Position numbers and translations under genes: made by a program. Below are positions 40,341-45,261 of a stretch of 45,261 nucleotides of DNA, in pieces. How positions within the stretch are numbered: the stretch's first letter is position 1; each line of letters begins with the position of its first letter. Origin of the DNA: an uncultured Lentisphaerota bacterium (GTDB taxonomy: Bacteria; Verrucomicrobiota; Kiritimatiellia; RFP12; UBA1067); NCBI GenBank assembly GCA_900321255.1, contig ONVK01000013.1:1-45261 (forward strand), read 5' to 3'. The notes beneath the pieces are model-generated. The model was not told the origin of the DNA and did no database searches. It saw only the letters and a list, made by a program, of their open reading frames with translations.

Positions 40341-41210
40341 TTATCGCTCCCCGCCGTAAGTAATCAGCACCGGCTGCGTGCCCTGTGTGCCAACGCGCAA
40401 GAACTTGACGATGTCGACTTCATTGCCGTTAAAGGTGAAGAACCTGGTGCCCGGCGACAACCTGGCGTTCGGCCCGAGAATCTCCGCCACTGCAGGGTAC
40501 ATTGACTCCGGGATGACGCTTGACATCCTGAACAGGGTCTTTGCGAACTTGTCCGGCAGAACCGACTCGTCGTCGGGGAACGCAATCGGAGCCGCCCCAT
40601 CAGACGAGATGTGAAGATTGCAAAGAAGAACATTGCCGTCGTTAGTAGTGAACGACCTGATACCTTCTGCGATATTTGACGGATCGCCATCACCATATTC
40701 GCCGTCTGTGATATGAATGATCACCGGAGGGAATGACGTCGGATGCGCATCGCACCATGGCGCAATCGTCTCGGCGGCAAGCTGCATTGCGCCCGACATC
40801 GGTGTACCCCCGCTTGCGACGGGATCAAACCACACCGAGAAACTCTCAGGCACCTGAACAATGTCTCCTGTCGCCGTAACTACCTCATTCATCCTCTGCT
40901 CCACGCGAAGAGGATTCGCGGCGATCTGGTCTATAGGATTCAGAATCTGCGACCCAAAAGGCCCCTGAAGCGCGTTGTACACGCCCCTCTGCCCATAGCC
41001 AATAACGCCCACGTCGTAATAGTGACGGACACCATCCTGCTTAGTTGCCTTTGTAATCAACTCGCTGAACATCTTGTTGATTACCGTAGCGACTTGATCG
41101 GCCTTCGTGTTGCCGCTCCTTGGCATCTTGTCGCTCATCGACCCAGACTGGTCAACGACAAACAGAATTGCCATCGGGTTGGCCCTGTTTGGAACTACTG
41201 AATAACTCAT
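40341..41210 (-). CDS. vWA-domain protein (TerY-like) of the triad
   Basis: 289 residues. The von Willebrand A fold carries a complete MIDAS metal site: AILFVVDQSGSMSD (DxSGS), ASGGTPMSGAM (Thr) and IIHITDGEYGDG (Asp). Residues about 190-250 retain the rest of the domain. The C-terminus (TRFFTFNGNEVDIVKFLRVG) is short. TerY-like proteins act as metal-dependent scaffolds with the PP2C and kinase encoded directly after. AAGGAG lies upstream of the ATG. A 80-bp gap separates it from the HsdS-like gene, with a weak possible -10 near 41276 (TGGTAGAAA). Confidence 0.92.
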   Translation of the reverse strand: MSYSVVPNRANPMAILFVVDQSGSMSDKMPRSGNTKADQVATVINKMFSELITKATKQDGVRHYYDVGVIGYGQRGVYNALQGPFGSQILNPIDQIAANPLRVEQRMNEVVTATGDIVQVPESFSVWFDPVASGGTPMSGAMQLAAETIAPWCDAHPTSFPPVIIHITDGEYGDGDPSNIAEGIRSFTTNDGNVLLCNLHISSDGAAPIAFPDDESVLPDKFAKTLFRMSSVIPESMYPAVAEILGPNARLSPGTRFFTFNGNEVDIVKFLRVGTQGTQPVLITYGGER

Positions 41211-41290
41211 TATTTTTATCTCCTTGTTTGGTTAGTAAATCTTTACGCACGTAGACTCCCTATCTCACCGCGCGGTTTCTACCATAGGAA

Positions 41291-41878
41291 TCAAATCGTG
41301 TTTCCTGTTTTTTCGGTGGTCACCCCACCTTTTACCAAAGCCAATAAGTCTATGGACTGTTTAACGCGTTTCTCCAAATTTTTCATATAACCATCCATTG
41401 CCGCAAAGTTTGGCTCGCCCTTTTTCGTTGCAGGAAGCGAGACCGACAACTTCTTTACTTTATCCCAGATGCACTTATCATCATAGCCAAACTTGTCCTT
41501 TATCGCCTTTTGCAAGCATGTCGCCAAGAAGAACAGGACATGTTTTGACTTGATTTCAGCAATCGGCTTTATGAGATAGGCGTCCCATAGCACACCCGTT
41601 CTTTGAGGCTGCGCGTATACATCTCCAGTTGCAATCGCTCCATTCTTCACAACATCTAATGTCATTTCCGCGGATTGAAAATCCTTATCTCGACCATAAT
41701 ACATAATACCGTTATTGAAATGCTTAGCGTTGACAAGAGGGAGATTGAACTCATCCGATGGCTCAGTAGAAACATCCCATTTCTTGTTGAAGTTTGGATT
41801 GAGGCATTTCATATCCAACTTCACAAAAAGTTTTCCTATTTCAAATTTGCACCACTGACTAGTATTAATCTTATTCAT
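41291..41878 (-). CDS. Half-size restriction-modification specificity subunit (HsdS/BcgIB-like)
   Basis: 195 residues, about half of a normal HsdS. One target-recognition domain spans about 1-150 (WCKFEIGKLFVKLDMKCLNP, NAIATGDVYAQPQRTGVLWD-like region, FFLATCLQKAIKDKFGYDDK, LSVSLPATKKGEPNFAAMDG). It is followed by one helix (YMKNLEKRVKQSIDLLALVK) that would pair with another copy. The first four bases overlap the end of the modification gene (ATGA). A single-domain S subunit should dimerise and recognise a symmetric split site. The target sequence cannot be read from here. Confidence 0.85.
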   Translation of the reverse strand: MNKINTSQWCKFEIGKLFVKLDMKCLNPNFNKKWDVSTEPSDEFNLPLVNAKHFNNGIMYYGRDKDFQSAEMTLDVVKNGAIATGDVYAQPQRTGVLWDAYLIKPIAEIKSKHVLFFLATCLQKAIKDKFGYDDKCIWDKVKKLSVSLPATKKGEPNFAAMDGYMKNLEKRVKQSIDLLALVKGGVTTEKTGNTI

Positions 41879-43659
41879 TGATTGGCCTCCAAAGAAATGG
41901 TAACCTTTTTACCCTTCTTCGCAACAGTCGAAGCATAGAATATGTTGTCCAAAAGGTATTCACCAAAACTCTTTGCGTCAATGCCGCGCCTGAACATCTC
42001 ATAGTCCATCATCATCTTTACGAAATCCTCTTCGTAGATTTCAAACGGCTTTTCGGGCATCTGGTAAGAGAGATGCTCATCGGGGTTGATTATTTGCTTG
42101 GTGCCGTTCTTCGTATCCTCATGGCATTCCGTTATGGCCTTTACCCAGTAATCTTCTCTCTCTTGCCACCGATCCTTTATGTCCTGGCGTCCTTGGTTCT
42201 TGACAGTTTCAAGCCCATCCTCCTCTATGCAATAACCCTCAATGGCTTTATGCATTTGGGGTTTGCCAGTCTCGAAAACAAAAATTGAGGTTGTAACGCC
42301 GACTTTGAAGAACAGGTCTTCCGGCATCTTGACGATAAGTTTCAGCGTATGGTGCTTTAGTAGTCGCTTGCCGTTATCCTTTTCCAGCTTCTTGTCCGGG
42401 AGAATGAATGCCGCAATGGTTCCGGAAGGAACAGAATCAAGGACATTTTCCACTATTTTCAGACACCCATATTTTCGCTCGTAGGGCGGATTCATGAGAA
42501 CCTTGGTTATCTTCTTAGATTGAATCCACTTACAGGCGTCTGCAGAGCGTGTATCAAACTGTTCTAGATTCGTCTTTCCGTCCTTGTGAATGAGCATATT
42601 GGCACAGGCAAGAGCAAATATTTCACGGTCAAACTCTATTCCGTAAAGCTGAACCGCTTTAATGTTCTTCTCCTTCGCCGAGCCGATGCCGCCTGATTCG
42701 CGTATCATGTTGCACATCGACTTAACGAGAAACGCACCAGAACCACAAGCCGCATCAAGAACCACATCGTCCGAATTTACACCTATGAGTCTATACATAA
42801 AAGATGTAATATGGTCTGGCGTGAACACCTGCCCACTTTCAGACTTGCCCTTGTAGCGGTTGAATTCGTTGAAGAAAATCCCCATCACATCTTCGCCATT
42901 CCAGTAGTCCGAGTTGACGCAGTCCGATATCTCAATGATATTGTCAATAAAACCATCGAGAGCCTCCTGATTGGTCGAAGCATTCATCTTAATTTCAGCA
43001 TAGACCTCAGTAAGCAGATCGAGTTTGAGGTTCTGTTTACGGCTTTCCTCAAGAGATTTGTTTAGCGTGTTTAGAATCACTTGCTTAAGCACGGAAAATT
43101 CCATCCCAGGCCGAATATCTGCGCCATAACGCTTGGCTACGAGCGTACAAGCAGTAAAAATCATTCGATGGTAAAGATTCTTAATTCCAAACTGCGTATG
43201 CAAGCAATCATTGATACGCTTGGTAAGCGAATAAATTCGCTGCTTGTCAATTTTGTTCTGCGTGAAAAGCTTTAGATAGTATGTCTTATGTTCAAGCTTC
43301 GGGGAGATTCCCTTTTTAACCTCATCTCCATCCTTCCACACCCGAACATCCTCGCCATTGTAAAGGATGCCAACACAATGCGCGTATTTCTTAAGGACGA
43401 TTCCGATGTAATCCGCAAGCTGGCTTTCACACTTCGGCTTTGATATGTCAGTCGCTTGCGATTTTGCCTCAAGAACAATTGCTGTCTTACCCTTTTCATT
43501 TGGAAAATACCATCCGTCAGGAGCCTTTGATATTCCCTTGAATCCAAGTGTATTGAACTTGGTGCGCTGGCCGACGCCTTGCTCGACACCTTTCTCACCA
43601 TCGTCAAAGCCAAGCGTCTTGTCAGCCTCTTTACTAACTTGGTCTTCCGTCTTTGCCAT
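41875..43659 (-). CDS. Fused restriction and N6-adenine methyltransferase subunit (BcgIA-like)
   Basis: 594 residues. Residues about 45-70 carry a PD-(D/E)xK nuclease pattern: APDGWYFPNEKG then TAIVLEAKSQ. The N-terminal part is related to HsdR/HsdM starts (YAHCVGILYNGEDVRVWKDG). The methyltransferase follows with motif I LDAACGSGAFLVKSM and motif IV LMNPPYERKYG. C-terminal helices (PFEIYEEDFVKMMMDYEMFR) contact the S subunit. Together with the half S gene it resembles BcgI-type enzymes, which cut on both sides of their site. AAAGGAC precedes the ATG. Its AT-rich codon use differs from the GC-rich core genes, which suggests acquisition by transfer. Confidence 0.88.
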   Translation of the reverse strand: MAKTEDQVSKEADKTLGFDDGEKGVEQGVGQRTKFNTLGFKGISKAPDGWYFPNEKGKTAIVLEAKSQATDISKPKCESQLADYIGIVLKKYAHCVGILYNGEDVRVWKDGDEVKKGISPKLEHKTYYLKLFTQNKIDKQRIYSLTKRINDCLHTQFGIKNLYHRMIFTACTLVAKRYGADIRPGMEFSVLKQVILNTLNKSLEESRKQNLKLDLLTEVYAEIKMNASTNQEALDGFIDNIIEISDCVNSDYWNGEDVMGIFFNEFNRYKGKSESGQVFTPDHITSFMYRLIGVNSDDVVLDAACGSGAFLVKSMCNMIRESGGIGSAKEKNIKAVQLYGIEFDREIFALACANMLIHKDGKTNLEQFDTRSADACKWIQSKKITKVLMNPPYERKYGCLKIVENVLDSVPSGTIAAFILPDKKLEKDNGKRLLKHHTLKLIVKMPEDLFFKVGVTTSIFVFETGKPQMHKAIEGYCIEEDGLETVKNQGRQDIKDRWQEREDYWVKAITECHEDTKNGTKQIINPDEHLSYQMPEKPFEIYEEDFVKMMMDYEMFRRGIDAKSFGEYLLDNIFYASTVAKKGKKVTISLEANQ

Positions 43660-43707
43660 TTTAAGTCCTTTCTTCTGAATAATCTATCATTCCCATGCGC
43701 TTTCTAT

Positions 43708-44472
43708 TCACCCTCCGCACTTGCCACATGGCAAACCTTCATCCCTGCCACAAGGATAGCCATGTGTCTTGCGGTAGTTCTCGCACTTGCGGTTGTGGCG
43801 TTTGTTTGAGTTTGTGGACAGCCAGAAGCCAGTGTCGGGCCAGTCTTTTGTGATTGGCGCGGCGGTACGCGAGGAGACGGGCATGGCGTTGCCGGCTTTG
43901 TATTCGACGCGAGACGCGGCAGGTGTTGCGGTGGGTGCGGGCGGCGCTGTCGCGGCAGATTTGCCGCGGTGACGGTACTGCTCGGGTGAAATCGGGTTGG
44001 AGTCGGACCAGAGGCCGCGGCGGTTTTGCCGCGCTTCGGTTTCGGCGGCGGCGTAGGCGGGCGAGTTGTCGAAGCGCTTGTAGTGGTGGGCGAAGCCGTC
44101 GCGGACCATCTGCAGGTTGATGTCGGTATTGCCGACCAAGACCGTGCCGAGGACACGACCATACTTGTCCTTGGACTTCCACTTTACGGTGACGTCTTTG
44201 CCGAAGACGTAGTTCGAGAGCTGCTGTTTAGACTTCTGCCCAAAGGCCTGTGACTTCTCGGGCGCGTCGATAGCGTTGAGGCGGATTTTGTATTGGGTGT
44301 TCCCGTCGCCGATGATGGTGATGGTGTCACCGTCGGCGACGGAGACCACGCGCCCAGAAACGGAGTTAGTGTTTGCGACTGTATTGATTCTGGTACCCAC
44401 CGTCTCCGCAGACAGGCACATGCAACAAGCGACAATGCTTGATGCAAAAAGACTAATCGCAATACTTTTCAT
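43708..44472 (-). CDS. Secreted thermonuclease (SNase family) with Cys-rich tail
   Basis: 254 residues. The signal peptide (SIAISLFASSIVACCMCLSA) begins at the ATG at 44472. The frame is open further upstream to 44691, but that part runs through a palindromic leader and looks non-coding. The SNase domain spans about 35-160 with VVSVADGDTITI, YKIRLNAIDAPEKSQAFG (Arg and Glu of the active site) and KYGRVLGTV (second Arg). The C-terminus has a zinc-finger-like motif (HNRKCENYRKTHGYPCGRD, then GLPCGKCGG). It probably degrades extracellular or periplasmic nucleic acid for nutrition or defence. It reads in the same direction as the island and stops 48 bases before the modification gene. Confidence 0.9.
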   Translation of the reverse strand: MKSIAISLFASSIVACCMCLSAETVGTRINTVANTNSVSGRVVSVADGDTITIIGDGNTQYKIRLNAIDAPEKSQAFGQKSKQQLSNYVFGKDVTVKWKSKDKYGRVLGTVLVGNTDINLQMVRDGFAHHYKRFDNSPAYAAAETEARQNRRGLWSDSNPISPEQYRHRGKSAATAPPAPTATPAASRVEYKAGNAMPVSSRTAAPITKDWPDTGFWLSTNSNKRHNRKCENYRKTHGYPCGRDEGLPCGKCGG

Positions 44473-44557
44473 GCGCCCGCATCTCTTTGTTATGTCTTCC
44501 TCTGGATTTACACCCTTCCAGACATCGGCGAAAGCGGGAAAACAAAACACCTCCTCC

Positions 44558-44687
44558 GATGCATCAGGGTAGGTGCCTAGGATGGACCTTGAAAGATACA
44601 CCGAAGGAGGCGAAACTGCACGGACGGGCAGTGTCCTCTTCGTGCGTCTTTCAGGTTTAAGTTTCCTAGGCTTTACCCTGACGCATC
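44558..44687. ncRNA. 130-bp near-palindrome, candidate structured RNA leader
   Basis: GATGCATCAGGGTAGGTGCC at the left end pairs with GGCTTTACCCTGACGCATC at the right end, and the interior pairs almost throughout (GAAAGA/TCTTTC, CGAAG/CTTCG, ACTGC/GCAGT). On the minus strand it lies in the leader of the nuclease gene, behind an extended -10 at 44793. On the plus strand CACCGAAGGAGGCGAAACTGC-like and TCTTTCAGGT segments resemble the core of glycine riboswitches, but one expected stem is missing and no gene follows. A MITE-like element is another possibility. Confidence 0.4.
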
Positions 44688-44693
44688 CCATGT

Positions 44694-44746
44694 CCGCAGG
44701 GATGGCGGCGCGCTCGGTGATCGCGTCCTACCGGTTCCCTGCGCGG
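44694..44746. other. Second hairpin in the nuclease leader region
   Basis: CCGCAGGGA pairs with TCCCTGCGCGG (GC bulge) around a GC-rich centre. It lies between the extended -10 at 44793 and the 130-bp palindrome, so the minus-strand leader would contain two successive structured elements. Confidence 0.4.
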
Positions 44747-44792
44747 GAAATCTGTTTGCTGCCGAGGAGATTCGCCCCCCGACAACGCCAAT

Positions 44793-44801
44793 ATTATAGC
44801 A
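44793..44801 (-). promoter_or_regulatory. Extended -10 promoter (TGCTATAAT) for the nuclease leader
   Basis: The minus strand reads ATTTGCTATAATATTGG. Transcription would start about 315 bases before the nuclease ATG, far longer than the leaders of other genes here, which supports a structured leader. Confidence 0.5.
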
Positions 44802-44896
44802 AATAATCAGCCCTGCGGATGGAGAATCGCAGCGGATTTGCGACTTCGTGAGATTACGGTGCGGACGAAATCACGACACATTTGCCGCGGGGAAGC

Positions 44897-44917
44897 GGGC
44901 GCCTCGGAGAGGCGCCC
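44897..44917. repeat. Perfect 9-bp stem hairpin GGGCGCCTC/GAGGCGCCC
   Basis: GGGCGCCTC and GAGGCGCCC pair around GGA. It adjoins the dispersed 60-bp repeat at 44935-44994. No T-run follows on either strand. Confidence 0.6.
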
Positions 44918-44934
44918 CTACCAAGGCGGCGCGA

Positions 44935-44994
44935 CGGATTTGCACCCCGCATTGAGCTCGCCTTCGGCGACTCCGCTTCGCTCGGGGGATACGC
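44935..44994 (-). repeat. Dispersed 60-bp repeat, copy 2 (inverted relative to copy 1)
   Basis: On the minus strand it begins GCGTATCCCCCGA and ends GCGGGGTGCAAATCCG, as copy 1 at 31050-31112 does on the plus strand. The two copies flank the low-GC segment in opposite orientations. Confidence 0.65.
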
Positions 44995-45261
44995 GGCGCG
45001 GCTAAGCGAGCTGACGAGACGTCGGCGAGCGCAAAAGCTACGAAGAAAAACGCGCCTTATGGAAGGTGAGGCAAGGGACGAGGGGTCGAGTGCCGAACTG
45101 AGCGACATGCGACGACGCGGTTCGTCGGATGCGCGGTGAGACACGTCGCAAGGCGAGGAGGTGGTATCCCGGCGACGAAGCATTGCGGCGCGTATCGCCG
45201 CGAAGACGACGGGAGCGGCGGCGCAGGGAGCGTGAGAGAGGCCGAGACCCCGAGCACCGCG
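44995..45261. other. GC-rich gene-free stretch at the window end
   Basis: Short frames exist on both strands, but they are arginine/serine-rich and lack start signals or family motifs. I see no tRNA, clear promoter or tandem repeat. It may be part of a larger intergenic repeat whose other half lies outside the window. Confidence 0.4.

Noticed and set aside
44472..44691. 73-residue N-terminal extension of the thermonuclease
   Set aside because: It runs through the 130-bp palindrome and is followed by a good signal peptide at 44472, so the extension is probably leader RNA.
44558..44790. SRP RNA, 6S RNA, RNase P RNA or tmRNA in the nuclease leader region
   Set aside because: I looked for the SRP GGUCCGGAAGGAAGCA apex, the RNase P core and the tmRNA tRNA-like ends and found none. 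6S RNA could not be supported from sequence alone.
44573..44806. 77-codon plus-strand frame in the palindrome region
   Set aside because: Its sequence is dictated by the palindrome and it has no ribosome site or family similarity that I can recognise.

Overview
The window is a GC-rich bacterial chromosome segment in which every gene I can support, about 30 protein genes and three tRNAs, lies on the minus strand. Long plus-strand open frames exist but look like antisense shadows of high-GC genes. The gene set suggests an uncultured gut or rumen member of the PVC group (Kiritimatiellota, Lentisphaerota or Verrucomicrobiota): a large bacterial alpha-2-macroglobulin, secreted glycosidases, a glycyl-radical enzyme, a permuted GH3 enzyme and many short interspersed repeats. 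The taxonomic call is inference only. No rRNA or other phylogenetic marker was compared.

Layout in minus-strand coordinates. (1) 1-7443 is a sugar-use cluster: MFS sugar porter, glycyl-radical enzyme (GRE), its radical-SAM activase, a GntR/LacI-type regulator and a secreted alpha-galactosidase cut by the window edge. The GRE is frameshifted, apparently by a deletion that removed the catalytic-cysteine loop. (2) 7518-12538 is a tightly overlapping operon: phosphomannomutase, TPR lipoprotein, CvpA-like protein, ECF sigma factor, a membrane protein that is probably its anti-sigma factor, and a secreted sugar-isomerase-fold protein. (3) 12608-14698 holds a metallophosphoesterase, a short-chain dehydrogenase, and tRNA-Asp and tRNA-Gln with a clear terminator. 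(4) 14741-23304 is a four-gene operon: ExbB, ExbD, a 908-residue TonB-position protein with a giant coiled coil and a C-terminal lectin-like domain, and a thioester alpha-2-macroglobulin. (5) 23452-27812 holds tRNA-Ser, ArgS and a GH3 beta-glucosidase with reversed domain order. A fragment of an endonuclease/exonuclease/phosphatase gene lies beside the GH3 gene. (6) 27914-30842 is a MacB/Lol-like ABC exporter pair.

(7) From about 31.3 to 44.5 kb the base composition drops, most strongly in the modification gene, and the content becomes accessory. It holds a three-gene secreted cluster with a metzincin-type protease, then a defence or stress island. That island contains a BcgI-like restriction-modification pair, a TerY-P-type triad (vWA protein, PP2C phosphatase, protein kinase), a membrane NERD nuclease-like protein, a frameshifted Sel1 repeat gene, a SLOG/YpsA-like nucleotide-binding protein and a small secreted protein. 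A secreted thermonuclease with a long structured leader lies at its upstream edge. Inverted copies of a 60-bp dispersed repeat flank this low-GC segment.

Promoters can often be read directly: an extended -10 close to TTTGGTATAATAT sits only 6 to 15 bases before several start codons, so leaders are very short. Short tandem repeats with periods of 7 to 9 bases are scattered between genes. In three cases such a repeat lies in frame inside a coding sequence.
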